A stretch of DNA of 30,646 bases from JBJXFE01 sp046153875 (GCA_046153875.1 JBJXFE010000011.1:1-30646); one strand, 5' to 3'. Positions 1 to 6,937 are shown, counted from the first letter of the stretch. The notes: generated from the letters alone by a model not told the origin. Numbers and translations: made by a program.

Positions 1-31
1 ACTGCGTATCGCTGGTGTCGCCTCGTCCCAT
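1..31 (-). CDS. Start of an unidentified gene cut by the left window edge
   Basis: On the minus strand an ATG at 29-31 opens a frame that stays open to the window edge, encoding MGRGDTSDTQ. A strong ribosome binding site (AAGGAGG) lies 6 nt upstream of the ATG, which is the main evidence. The gene is 81 nt downstream of the 358-residue ORF and on the same strand, so it is probably the third gene of the sigma-factor operon. Too little is present to assign a function. Confidence 0.5.
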   Translation of the reverse strand, partial: MGRGDTSDTQ

Positions 32-112
32 CGGTGGCCTCCTTGCCGGAAGCCGCAGTGTGACACCTCATTCAGCCTGGCGCAACCGAACCCGCGCCGT
101 ACAGGCGATCCG

Positions 113-1189
113 TCAGACAGAACCTAGCACGTTATGCGAGGGTTCATGGTCTCGGACGAAGAGCGCCTTGGTTGCCTCCCGTTGGACCGAACCAAGCCGG
201 GGGGTTGGGGCGATGGCAAGGCGGACCTCGCGGTATCGATCTCCGGCCATCCAACGAGGGATCACGCGACCTTGCGCATCTTCGACCTGTAGCATCCTCT
301 CGACCTGCCGGCGGACGTTCGTCGCGACGCTGAAGTAGAGGTCCGCATCCCCAGTATTGAGCCAGACAAAGCCAGGGCCCGTCGGCAGCTGCGCCACCTT
401 GACCTGTAGCGTGTTGCCTAGGTACTCGAAACTCGCTGGATCAACGCCGTCTGCCTGATTGTCCCGCTTCAAGCTCTTGCGGATGCGCAAGGCACCCCAA
501 CGATACTCCACCCGTTCGAAGCCGGGTGCGAGCCGACGCGCGTACCCCTCAAACTCCGATGCCAGCACTGGATCGCACAGAACCTGATCCAAGGACAAAT
601 CTCGCTGCTTCTCGAAGTATGCCCGGTCCTGCATGTACCGAAGCGCGAGTTCACTGGCGAACAGGAACTGATCGAGCCTATCAGGATCTACGCGGAATCG
701 CTCAACGCCAGCAATCTTCCCGATCTTGCCAGCCTTGCGTGCGTTCAAGAGCAACCAATTGAGATCGGGTTGGCTCGCCTGTGCCCCCAGCTTCCAGCAC
801 GCTTGGATGAACCGAGCGTTGCGCTCAGGGTCGGCAATCAAAAGATCGGTCGAGGCCCCCATGGACACGGACTCGTACGCCCGCCGCACGAACTCTACTA
901 ACGCGCTGCGGGGAGTGGTGGGACGCTGGTCAGCATCGACTTCATCCCCGAACAGGCCTGTATGACGAACGACGATCAGCGGAGGTCGTGTCGCTCCCGC
1001 GTGGCCCCACCCCAAGGACGCCACAATCCTCGCGGCTCTCTCAGCCGCCTCACTGGCTTCGTAGCCGTCACCTGTGCTCTCGTCGAGCAGAGCATCCACT
1101 TGCTCATCGGTAATTGGCCATCCCGGCAGCTCCGACGCAGCTTCACGGATCAGCACGTTGACTTCAGGCGTGATTGACGGCGCGTTCAC
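113..1189 (-). CDS. Uncharacterised 358-residue protein in sigma-factor operon
   Basis: I do not recognise this family. The frame is open from 1258, but the GTG at 1187-1189 is chosen because AGGGAG lies 6 nt upstream; this gives a 26-bp overlap with the end of the sigma-factor gene and implies translational coupling. The protein starts VNAPSITPEVN. It has a helical N-terminal part, a central segment rich in aromatic and basic residues (around RFIQACWKLGAQ and LNWLLLNARKAGKIGKI), and a C-terminal part that looks beta-rich (GPGFVWLNTGDADLYF). No signal peptide or membrane segment is visible, so it is probably cytoplasmic. The coupling suggests that it works with the sigma factor, for example as a regulator or as the executor of a sensed response, but this is inference only. 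Confidence 0.75.
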   Translation of the reverse strand: MNAPSITPEVNVLIREAASELPGWPITDEQVDALLDESTGDGYEASEAAERAARIVASLGWGHAGATRPPLIVVRHTGLFGDEVDADQRPTTPRSALVEFVRRAYESVSMGASTDLLIADPERNARFIQACWKLGAQASQPDLNWLLLNARKAGKIGKIAGVERFRVDPDRLDQFLFASELALRYMQDRAYFEKQRDLSLDQVLCDPVLASEFEGYARRLAPGFERVEYRWGALRIRKSLKRDNQADGVDPASFEYLGNTLQVKVAQLPTGPGFVWLNTGDADLYFSVATNVRRQVERMLQVEDAQGRVIPRWMAGDRYREVRLAIAPTPRLGSVQREATKALFVRDHEPSHNVLGSV

Positions 1190-1811
1190 GACTCGCTCCC
1201 TTCGAAGATGGGAACTGCTGCTCGATACCCAGTGCCCGCCTGATCTTCGCGGTGGCAACGCTCAAGGTCTTTCGTCGCGCGTTCTCAGAACGCGAGTCCG
1301 CTGCAGTCACCGCTGCTTGGCGCCCCGACGGGTCGGGTGGCCAGCGACCGTAGAAGACTGCTCGCTCGTGCGTGGTGAGGTGCTCGGCAGCGGCTTGGTG
1401 GATGGCGTCGAGTTTGGCTGCTCGACCCTCGCGTTCGATCAGTTCTTCCACCGGCGTCAACACGTTTGCCACCGGGCCATTGCGGATGGAAGAGCCTGTG
1501 AGCCGGAGTTCCGGGCGCCGGCCGTAGGCCCGCAACCGGCTGGCGACCCTCTTGCGCGCCACCGCAAAAAGATAGCTCCGGACTGTGGAGCCTCTGTCGG
1601 GTCTCCATCCGAGCGCGGTTGCGGTGACTGAGTCCCCTACCAGATCTTCAACATCGCTGTCGGTAATCGCGGGACCCTTGTTCCGACGGATCACGCGCCG
1701 AAGAGTCCCGCCGTACGCCTGGAAGATGTCAGAAATCGCGGTCGGGTCGTGGCGCGTGATCCGAGCACCCAGCTCTGCATCCTGAACGGCACGCGACGGT
1801 GTTTGGGGCAT
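1164..1811 (-). CDS. ECF-like RNA polymerase sigma factor
   Basis: This 215-residue protein has the two helical modules of a small sigma-70 family factor. Region 2 spans about residues 25-95 and includes DVEDLVGDSVTAT and SYLFAVARKRVASRLR, the core-binding and -10-recognition helices. Region 4 spans about 140-195 (LTTHERAVFY, then SENARRKTLSVATAKIRRAL), the -35-binding helix-turn-helix. No region 1 or 3 is visible, as in ECF factors. The ATG at 1811 is supported by GGAG 7 nt upstream. The stop lies inside the next gene, and no separate anti-sigma gene with a membrane segment is visible here. The short, divergent region 4 means the promoter class cannot be read from sequence. Family assignment is good; the regulon is unknown. 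Confidence 0.8.
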   Translation of the reverse strand: MPQTPSRAVQDAELGARITRHDPTAISDIFQAYGGTLRRVIRRNKGPAITDSDVEDLVGDSVTATALGWRPDRGSTVRSYLFAVARKRVASRLRAYGRRPELRLTGSSIRNGPVANVLTPVEELIEREGRAAKLDAIHQAAAEHLTTHERAVFYGRWPPDPSGRQAAVTAADSRSENARRKTLSVATAKIRRALGIEQQFPSSKGASRERAVNHA

Positions 1812-1979
1812 CAGTGTTCTCCGCGGCCGGGACCCCGTGGTATTCGCCGTAACCGACCGCGCGCTACCTCACCCACACAGACTAGCGGCGGCGCCGTCGA
1901 GCCGGTAGCGCCGGGACCCGTGCGGGTAATGCCAGATGGGTGCAGGAACCCTCTGCCTCGCACCCAACGGGAGCCAGCC

Positions 1980-2288
1980 ATGGTGAATGTCGGTCGCTAC
2001 CGGTTCGTGGGTCCTCTGTTATCCCGAGACGAGACCCACGACGCCGCAGGCGTGTACACGGTCTTGGACGATCGCGGGCAATGCGGGCTGATTGTCCTGG
2101 ATGTCGGTGAGTCAGAGAACATCCGGACTCGGCTGCGGACACATGACCGGGCCCTTTGCTGGATTCAGCGGAGTCGCGGAACGGTGCGTTTTGCCGCGCT
2201 TTACCTTCCCGGTTGGAATCAGTCACAGCGCGCTAGCGTTGAGACGGAACTGCGCCGCCAGTTCATTCCAACGTGTGGCGACCGCTGA
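1980..2288 (+). CDS. Small GIY-YIG-like protein
   Basis: This 102-residue protein has the layout of a GIY-YIG nuclease fold. GVYTVLD (24-30) stands in the first strand in place of GIY, LDVGESENIRTRL (40-52) in place of YVG-x-S-x-xL-xxRL with the conserved arginine at 51, and a glutamate (E88 or E90 in SVETELRRQF) could be the metal-binding residue. The ATG at 1980 is favoured over upstream starts because GGGAG lies 6 nt before it and upstream codons are low quality. The protein is a stand-alone domain with no DNA-binding partner. It is divergent from the sigma factor across a 168-bp spacer and may share its regulation. The first two motif residues are changed (G-V-Y, D-V-G), so nuclease activity is uncertain. 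Confidence 0.65.
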   Translation: MVNVGRYRFVGPLLSRDETHDAAGVYTVLDDRGQCGLIVLDVGESENIRTRLRTHDRALCWIQRSRGTVRFAALYLPGWNQSQRASVETELRRQFIPTCGDR

Positions 2289-2302
2289 ACCGATCTACCC
2301 GA

Positions 2303-2437
2303 TCACGAGCACCCGGCGACATACAGCCCCTGAAAGCAGCCGAAGTCCCCCACCGTCAGCACCGCGTCGGCATTGCAGTCCGCCCGGAGATCACCGAGCA
2401 CATACGCCGTCTGGAACGCACCGAATTCCGCAATGCC
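2303..2437 (-). pseudogene. Orphan dockerin-like tag remnant
   Basis: On the minus strand, codons from 2437 to the TGA at 2303-2305 encode the last part of the paired tag seen at the C-termini of the proteins at 7111, 11897 and 13236. The first repeat survives only from AEFGAFQTAYVLGD, and the second is complete (RADCNADAVLTVGDFGCFQ, then GLYVAGCS). There is no start codon or passenger: the frame runs upstream, out of phase, into the 3' end of the META lipoprotein gene, whose own TAA comes 9 nt before the recognisable tag. The likeliest reading is a secreted-protein gene that lost everything except its tag. A -1 shift from the lipoprotein frame would enter the tag frame, but I see no convincing slippery site. 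Confidence 0.65.
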
Positions 2438-2445
2438 GGCCGCCC

Positions 2446-2898
2446 TTACGGGCTCGTAAAGGTCAGGCTCTCCCCCGGTGCGCCCGTCAGCGTCAGCGTG
2501 CCGCGCTCGATTTTCCAGGTCCTGGCCGCGGCCAGACGCGCGAAGTAGCGGCCCTCATCCGCCATCCACACCTCCGGGCCGCCCATCTTCGTGCTCATGA
2601 TCGCGTCCATCAGCACCGTCCCGTCCGCGCGCAGCACGCACGCGGCCGAGTACTGGTTGATGTACGCGCGCCCGAAGGCACGCCCGCCCTCGAACACCAG
2701 CGTGGGCCGGTGAGAGAGCGGCGGCCGCCCCCCGTCGATCATCGACAGCGTCCATTCCCGCGACTGCACGTCGGCAAACCGACGGCGCTGGCGCCGCGCG
2801 GCACACCCGGCGGGGAGAACGACCAGCGCCGGCATCAGCGCGCCCGCCAGGGCGGCCCGCAGGAACGCGCGTCGCGATGTCGGGGGCGTCCACGTCAC
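2446..2898 (-). CDS. META-domain (HslJ-like) lipoprotein, copy 1
   Basis: About 150 residues with a basic N-terminus, a hydrophobic stretch and a lipobox ending in PAGC, so it is a likely lipoprotein. The rest fits the META/HslJ domain: W-x-L near the start, then GRAYINQYSAAC, DGT, STKM and a final TWKIERGTLTLTG strand pair. These proteins are small envelope proteins of poorly defined role. The frame is open to a GTG at 2934, but the GTG at 2896-2898 is preferred because the sequence around it (CCGTAGAGTTCGG then CGTGACG) is nearly identical to that at the start of the neighbouring paralogue. The SRRAFLRAALAG segment could serve as a twin-arginine signal. The stop is followed directly by the tag remnant. 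Confidence 0.75.
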   Translation of the reverse strand: MTWTPPTSRRAFLRAALAGALMPALVVLPAGCAARRQRRRFADVQSREWTLSMIDGGRPPLSHRPTLVFEGGRAFGRAYINQYSAACVLRADGTVLMDAIMSTKMGGPEVWMADEGRYFARLAAARTWKIERGTLTLTGAPGESLTFTSP

Positions 2899-2991
2899 GC
2901 CGAACTCTACGGCGCGCCATCGACCCGCTGCCACCGCACGTCGCGATCGGAGCGTGAACCCGCGCCGGATGCGCGCCCGTCAATCGCCCTC

Positions 2992-3423
2992 TCAAGGCTT
3001 CGTGAACGCCAGGCTCTCGCCCTCCGCGGCCGTCAGCGTCAGCGTGTCGCCCTTGAGCTTCCACGTGCGGGCGGAGCGCAGGCGCGCCAGGTAGCGGCGT
3101 TCGTCCTCCAGCCACTCCGGCGGGCCGGACATCTTCGTGCTCGCGATCGTGTCCACGCGGATCGTTCCGTCGGCGTTGAGCTCGCAAGCGGCCCAGTACT
3201 GGTTGACGTACGCGCGCCCGAGGACGCGCGCGGCGCCCTCGAACCTCATCGTCGGCCGGCGCGAGAGCGGCGGCTCGAACCCGTCGATCGTCGCGAGCAC
3301 CCACTCCAACGATTGCACATCCGCGGGCTGCGCCCGGCGCGACGCGCACCCGGCGGAGATCGCGCCCGCCATCACCGAGAGCGTCACCACCAGCAAGGCC
3401 AGTATCAGAGCAAGCCGCGTCAC
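2992..3423 (-). CDS. META-domain (HslJ-like) lipoprotein, copy 2
   Basis: 143 residues beginning MTRLALILALLVVTLSVMAGAISAGC: a lipoprotein signal with lipobox ISAGC. The mature part is clearly homologous to copy 1 (W-x-L-A-T-I-D-G, GRAYVNQYWAAC, DGTIRVDT, ASTKM, TWKLKGDTLTLTA), so the two arose by tandem duplication. The GTG start at 3421-3423 lies in a stretch of about 20 nt shared with copy 1. Expected location is the outer face of a membrane. It lies 61 nt beyond the end of nusG on the same strand and could be read through from that operon, but nothing links it functionally to transcription or translation. Confidence 0.8.
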   Translation of the reverse strand: MTRLALILALLVVTLSVMAGAISAGCASRRAQPADVQSLEWVLATIDGFEPPLSRRPTMRFEGAARVLGRAYVNQYWAACELNADGTIRVDTIASTKMSGPPEWLEDERRYLARLRSARTWKLKGDTLTLTAAEGESLAFTKP

Positions 3424-3457
3424 GCCCGAACTCTACGGCCCCCGCAGCCCCGCCGCC

Positions 3458-3471
3458 CTGTTCGCTGTTCG
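3458..3471. repeat. Period-7 tandem repeat 3' of nusG
   Basis: Two copies of CTGTTCG in direct tandem, followed by a degenerate third (CTTTGCG). It fills the short gap just past the nusG stop and is the leftmost member of a series of similar short repeats found 3' of six consecutive genes. Confidence 0.6.
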
Positions 3472-3484
3472 CTTTGCGCTCCGC

Positions 3485-4120
3485 TCAGCTCTCATCCGCC
3501 TTCGAGATCTGCCACTCTTCGAGCTCGATCGGGGCCTGGCGGCCGAAGATGGTCACGAGCACGCGCACGAGGCCCTTGTCGGGCATCAGCTCGTCCACCG
3601 TGCCCTCGTAGTTCTGGAACGGGCCTTCCTTGATGCGGACGCTCTCGCCCTTCTCGAAGACCATCTTGACCGTCGGGGTCTCTTCGGGCTTCTTCGAGTC
3701 CTTGAGCATCTTCTCGATCTCGTGGTCCTTCATCGCGGTCGGCCGGCCCGCGGTGCCCACGAAGTCGCCCACCCCCGTCGTCTCCTTGATCAGGAAGAAG
3801 ACGTCCTGGGGGATGCGCCCGTCCGGCTCGAGCTTCATCTCGACGAACACATAGCCGGGGTAGAGCTTGTTCTCGGTGATCTTCTGCTTGCCGCCCTTGA
3901 CCGTCTTGACCTTCTCGGTCGGCACGAGGATGCGCCCGACCAGCGGCTGGAGCCGCTCGATCTGCACCTTGCGCAGCAGCGTCTCGCGGACGGAGTTCTC
4001 CTTGTTCGACGCGACGCGCAGGACGAACCAGTTCATCCCCTCGTGGCGCAGCGGCTCGGCCTCGGCGATCACGCCGCCCTTGTCCGCCTCCCCCGCCGAC
4101 TTGGTGTTGTCCTGCGCCAT
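3485..4120 (-). CDS. nusG: Transcription termination/antitermination factor NusG
   Basis: 211 residues. A non-conserved leader of about 28 residues precedes the NGN domain (NWFVLRVASNKENSVRE from about 30, then YPGYVFVEM, then FVGTAGRPTAM). A short acidic linker leads to the KOW domain near the C-terminus (FEKGESVRIKEGPFQNYEG, ending with the ELEEWQI strand). NusG binds RNA polymerase through the NGN domain and Rho or ribosomal protein S10 through KOW. The length is normal for NusG. It follows secE with a 58-nt spacer that carries a period-8 repeat, and a GGAGG-like site precedes the ATG. The expected next gene, rplK, is absent; META lipoproteins follow instead. Confidence 0.96.
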   Translation of the reverse strand: MAQDNTKSAGEADKGGVIAEAEPLRHEGMNWFVLRVASNKENSVRETLLRKVQIERLQPLVGRILVPTEKVKTVKGGKQKITENKLYPGYVFVEMKLEPDGRIPQDVFFLIKETTGVGDFVGTAGRPTAMKDHEIEKMLKDSKKPEETPTVKMVFEKGESVRIKEGPFQNYEGTVDELMPDKGLVRVLVTIFGRQAPIELEEWQISKADES

Positions 4121-4144
4121 GAGTCCTCCGCCGCGGGCCCGCCC

Positions 4145-4168
4145 TGTCTCGCTGTCTCGCTGTCCTGC
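4145..4168. repeat. Period-8 tandem repeat between secE and nusG
   Basis: TGTCTCGC, TGTCTCGC, TGTCCTGC on the plus strand: three units of 8 nt. On the transcribed minus strand this reads as purine-rich GCGAGACA units located between the secE stop and the nusG start. Confidence 0.75.
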
Positions 4169-4178
4169 TCTTCCCCGC

Positions 4179-4877
4179 TCACTGCTGCTGCAGCACCCCG
4201 ATCAGCGTGAACACCTTCGAGAACGCGATGTCCACGATGAACAGCCCGCCCGCCAGCAGCACCGACCACAGGATCACCACCCACGTGGAGTCGATCACGC
4301 CCTTGCGCGTGGACCAGTTCACCTTCTTCATCTCGCCGTCGGTCGCGATGAGGAACTCGGCCGTCCCCGGGCGGGAACCGACCAGCCAGTAGATGACGAA
4401 CGCGCCCGGCAGCATCACCAGCAACGCCCCCGCGGCCTGCAGGTACAGCGGCTGGAAGACGGGCTCGCCCCGCGCGTCGATCACCGTGCCCGCGACCGCG
4501 CCCTCGGTCACCGCGTCGATGCGCGTGGCCCCGGCGAACGACGAACGCTCGGGCTCGAGCGCGACCTTCCCGATCCGGAGCGCGACGCCCGCCGAGCGCG
4601 GCTCCATCGCCAGCACGTCCGCGGCCCCGATCTTCTCCAAGCCCGGCTTCGCCGTGTCGAGGTCGCCCAGCAGCGTGACGCGCTGGCCCACCGCGGGCGC
4701 GCCGCCCGTCACCGGGTTCACCACGATGCGCCACGTCGGCACGGGGATGGCGTCGGAAAACAGCGCCATCTGCCCCCACGCCCACGCCGACGCCGCCAGC
4801 ACGAGAACCCCGGCCGTCGCGGCCGTCAGCACCCGCACCCAGTAGCCCTGTCCCGCTTTATACAGTCCAAACGCCAT
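4179..4877 (-). CDS. secE: Protein translocase subunit SecE, enlarged form
   Basis: 232 residues, far longer than the 60-130 usual for bacterial SecE. The C-terminal 50 residues are classical: an amphipathic helix with MKKVNWSTRKGVIDST (183-198) leading into the essential membrane segment (199-227, VVILWSVLLAGGLFIV). Upstream are two more hydrophobic segments (about 13-37 and 145-168). Between them lies a soluble stretch of about 100 residues rich in beta strands (VNPVTGGAPAVGQRVTLLGD, VDAVTEG-type segments). SecE clamps SecY in the export channel. Position immediately before nusG confirms the identity. The extra domain appears to face the periplasm or paryphoplasm if the topology is N-in, which is inference. 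Confidence 0.93.
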   Translation of the reverse strand: MAFGLYKAGQGYWVRVLTAATAGVLVLAASAWAWGQMALFSDAIPVPTWRIVVNPVTGGAPAVGQRVTLLGDLDTAKPGLEKIGAADVLAMEPRSAGVALRIGKVALEPERSSFAGATRIDAVTEGAVAGTVIDARGEPVFQPLYLQAAGALLVMLPGAFVIYWLVGSRPGTAEFLIATDGEMKKVNWSTRKGVIDSTWVVILWSVLLAGGLFIVDIAFSKVFTLIGVLQQQ

Positions 4878-4916
4878 CGGTCGGAATCCTGTTCGCCGCC
4901 CCCTGCCCCCGTCCCC

Positions 4917-4948
4917 TGTCTCGGTGTCTCGCGGTCTCGCTGCTCTTC
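4917..4948. repeat. Period-8 tandem repeat 3' of tRNA-Trp
   Basis: TGTCTCGG, TGTCTCGC, GGTCTCGC and a degenerate TGCTCTTC: four 8-nt units that begin 4 nt beyond the 3' end of tRNA-Trp on the minus strand and end close to the secE leader. Confidence 0.7.
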
Positions 4949-4951
4949 AAG

Positions 4952-5024
4952 CACGCCGGGAGGGACTTGAACCCGCAACCTGCGGATTTGGAATCCGCTG
5001 CTCTACCAATTGAGCTACCGGCGT
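4952..5024 (-). tRNA. trnW: tRNA-Trp (CCA)
   Basis: The minus strand folds as a tRNA: acceptor ACGCCGG pairs with CCGGCGT, the D arm is GCTC/GAGC, and the anticodon stem GCGGA/TCCGC holds loop TTCCAAA with anticodon CCA. A T loop TTCAAGT follows. One mismatch is visible in the T stem. The 3' CCA is not encoded and must be added by nucleotidyltransferase. A tRNA-Trp before secE-nusG is the classical bacterial arrangement. Confidence 0.95.
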
Positions 5025-5061
5025 TTCCGAAGCGACCAAGGGATCGACGGATCGGACTTGA

Positions 5062-5094
5062 CCCCTTCGTCCCTCCGTCCCTCCGTCCCTTCCC
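5062..5094 (-). repeat. Period-8 G-rich repeat, candidate G-quadruplex 3' of rpmG
   Basis: On the minus strand there are five runs of three or more G separated by 2, 5, 5 and 5 nt (GGGACGGA units). This satisfies the usual pattern for an intramolecular G-quadruplex, here starting 3 nt past the rpmG stop and ending before tRNA-Trp. It is also the most regular member of the gene-end repeat series. Confidence 0.7.
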
Positions 5095-5096
5095 GC

Positions 5097-5279
5097 TCAC
5101 TTTCTCTTCACCTTGTGCAGCACGTGCTTGCGCGTGCGCGGGCAGTACTTGCTCAGCCCCGCCTTGAGCCCCTCGGGCATGCCGCCCTTGGTGTTCGCCT
5201 CGCTGCGGTAGTTCAGGTCCCCGCAGTCCGTGCACTGGAGCCACACGTACTCCCGGGCCGCACCCTTCTTCTTCGCCAT
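5097..5279 (-). CDS. rpmG: 50S ribosomal protein L33
   Basis: 60 residues starting MAKKKGAAREYVWLQC, with the L33 signature YRSEANTKG and C-terminal SKYCPRTRKHVLHK. Of the four zinc-ribbon cysteines seen in C+ forms, three remain (CTDC and the C of YCPRT); the fourth position is threonine, so zinc binding is doubtful. L33 sits in the large subunit near the E site. The gene lies between tuf and tRNA-Trp, its usual neighbours. A GAGG site lies about 9 nt before the ATG. The tuf terminator at 5356-5383 separates it from tuf, so it may have its own promoter, which I cannot identify. Confidence 0.95.
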   Translation of the reverse strand: MAKKKGAAREYVWLQCTDCGDLNYRSEANTKGGMPEGLKAGLSKYCPRTRKHVLHKVKRK

Positions 5280-5355
5280 GGCCGCCGTCCTCGTTCATGC
5301 CCGCCCCGGTTTTCCGGGCCCACCGCCCGGCGCCGGAGCGATCCGTTGTGAAAAG

Positions 5356-5383
5356 CGGCCCGGTCGCGCTGGCGACCGGGCCG
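5356..5383 (-). terminator. Rho-independent-type terminator after tuf
   Basis: A perfect 12-bp GC-rich stem (CGGCCCGGTCGC with its complement) closes a 4-nt loop. On the minus strand the stem is followed by CTTTTC, a short U tract. It lies 139 nt past the tuf stop and before rpmG, so it would end or attenuate the tRNA-Thr-tuf transcript. Confidence 0.75.
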
Positions 5384-5406
5384 TGAAAATCCTAGGCGCC
5401 GTTCCG

Positions 5407-5461
5407 CTTGTGGTGCAGGCTTCAAGCCTGCAACCCCTTGTGGTGCAGGCTTCAAGCCTGC
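5407..5461. repeat. Two exact copies of a 25-bp palindromic repeat
   Basis: A 25-bp sequence occurs at 5407-5431 and, identically, at 5437-5461, a 30-bp period. Each copy contains the near-perfect palindrome GCAGGCTTCAAGCCTGC (5415-5431 and 5445-5461), able to form an 8-bp stem. It looks like a REP-type dispersed intergenic element, located between the tuf stop and the tuf terminator. Confidence 0.85.
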
Positions 5462-5505
5462 GCCCCCAACCCAACCCGCGGAAGGCTATGTCCGACTCCC
5501 CACCC

Positions 5506-5521
5506 CTCCGTCTCTCCGTCT
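5506..5521. repeat. Period-8 repeat 3' of tuf
   Basis: Two tandem units of 8 nt (CCGTCTCT) directly abut the tuf stop codon. On the minus strand they read AGAGACGG, the same purine-rich theme as the repeats after rpmG, secE, nusG and the astacin-like gene. Confidence 0.6.
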
Positions 5522-6724
5522 CTACTCCAGAATCTCCGTCACCACCCCCGACCCGATGGTCTTGCCGCCCTCGCGCACGGCGAACCGCACGCCCTTCTCC
5601 ATCGCGACCGGCTTGTCGCCCAGGTCGATCTCCATCTGCACGTTGTCGCCGGGCATGCACATCTCGGCCCCGCCGACCAGCTTGCACGACCCGGTCACGT
5701 CGGTGGTGCGGAAGTAGAACTGCGGGCGGTACCCGGAGAAGAACGGCGTGTGCCGCCCGCCCTCCTCCTTGGTGAGCACGTAGACCTCGCCCTTGTACTT
5801 CGTGTGCGGCTTGATGGAACCCGGCTTGCAGATCACCTGCCCGCGCTCGATCCCGTCCTTCTCGATGCCGCGGAGCAGCAGGCCGACGTTGTCGCCGGGG
5901 CGCCCCTCGTCGAGGGTCTTGTTGAACATCTCGACGCCGGTGACGACCGTCTTCGTCGGCTCCTTCTTCATGCCGACGATCTCGACGGCCTCGTTCACCT
6001 TCACGATGCCGCGCTCGATGCGCCCCGTGGAGACCGTGCCGCGACCCTTGATCGAGAACACGTCCTCGACGCTCATGAGGAACGGCTTGTCCGTCTCACG
6101 CATCGGCTCGGGGATGTACTTGTCGATCGCGGCGAAGAGCTCCTCGATGCACTTGGTCGCCTTCTCGTCCTTGGGGTTCTCCAGCGCCGCCTTGGAGTTG
6201 CCGCGCACCACCGGGATGTCGTCCCCCGGGAACCCGTACTTCTTGAGCAGCTCGCGCACCTCGAGCTCGACCAGGTCGAGCAGCTCCGGGTCGTCCACGA
6301 GGTCCACCTTGTTCAGGAACGCGCAGATGTACGGCACGCCGACCTGGCGGGCCAGCAGCACGTGCTCGCGCGTCTGGGGCATCGGGCCGTCCGCGGCCGA
6401 CACCACGAGGATGGCGCCGTCCATCTGGGCCGCGCCCGTGATCATGTTCTTCACGTAGTCGGCGTGCCCCGGGCAGTCCACGTGGGCGTAGTGCCGGTTG
6501 GCCGTCTCGTACTCCGTGTGCGACGAGTGGATCGTCACGGTCTTCGAGGCGTCGCGGACGGTGCCACCCTTCGTCACCTCCGCGTACGTCTTGGGCGTGC
6601 CCCCCGACTTGACCGCGGACCGCGCCGACATCGCGGCCGTCAGCGTGCTCTTGCCGTGGTCGATGTGCCCGATCGTTCCCACGTTGACGTGGGGCTTGGT
6701 CCGTGTGAATACGCCCTTGGCCAT
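5522..6724 (-). CDS. tuf: Translation elongation factor Tu
   Basis: 400 residues, the normal EF-Tu length. The GTP-binding domain is complete: P-loop GHIDHGKST (about 18-26), DCPGHADYVKNM, and NKVD for guanine recognition, followed by SAL-equivalent residues and domains 2 and 3 (RTTDVTGSC, PGDNVQM, FAVREGGKTIGSG near the end). It delivers aminoacyl-tRNA to the ribosome. The ATG at 6724 is set by homology (MAKGVFTRTKPHVNVGTIGH) and by AGGAGG 8 nt upstream; the frame is open 34 codons further but that part is not EF-Tu. It is co-transcribed with tRNA-Thr upstream. Confidence 0.98.
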   Translation of the reverse strand: MAKGVFTRTKPHVNVGTIGHIDHGKSTLTAAMSARSAVKSGGTPKTYAEVTKGGTVRDASKTVTIHSSHTEYETANRHYAHVDCPGHADYVKNMITGAAQMDGAILVVSAADGPMPQTREHVLLARQVGVPYICAFLNKVDLVDDPELLDLVELEVRELLKKYGFPGDDIPVVRGNSKAALENPKDEKATKCIEELFAAIDKYIPEPMRETDKPFLMSVEDVFSIKGRGTVSTGRIERGIVKVNEAVEIVGMKKEPTKTVVTGVEMFNKTLDEGRPGDNVGLLLRGIEKDGIERGQVICKPGSIKPHTKYKGEVYVLTKEEGGRHTPFFSGYRPQFYFRTTDVTGSCKLVGGAEMCMPGDNVQMEIDLGDKPVAMEKGVRFAVREGGKTIGSGVVTEILE

Positions 6725-6827
6725 GGAACCGACCTCCTCAACCCGCCCGCCCGCGCGAGCCGTCCCGAAACCCGCCGTCCCGACATGCCCGCCCGCGAGG
6801 GTCCGCCCCCAGCAGGGCCCGTTCAAG

Positions 6828-6899
<72 letters not shown>

Positions 6900-6937
6900 G
6901 CAGCGCCCGCCGCCCGACCCGAGCACGGGCGGGCAGG

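Noticed and set aside
2440..2470. Programmed -1 frameshift from lipoprotein to tag
   Set aside because: The phase fits, but there is no classic slippery heptamer or downstream pseudoknot that I can see; passenger deletion is simpler.
2092..3633. 513-codon open frame on the plus strand
   Set aside because: It is antisense to the META lipoproteins and tag; its translation is Arg/Pro/Ala-rich with no recognisable motif.
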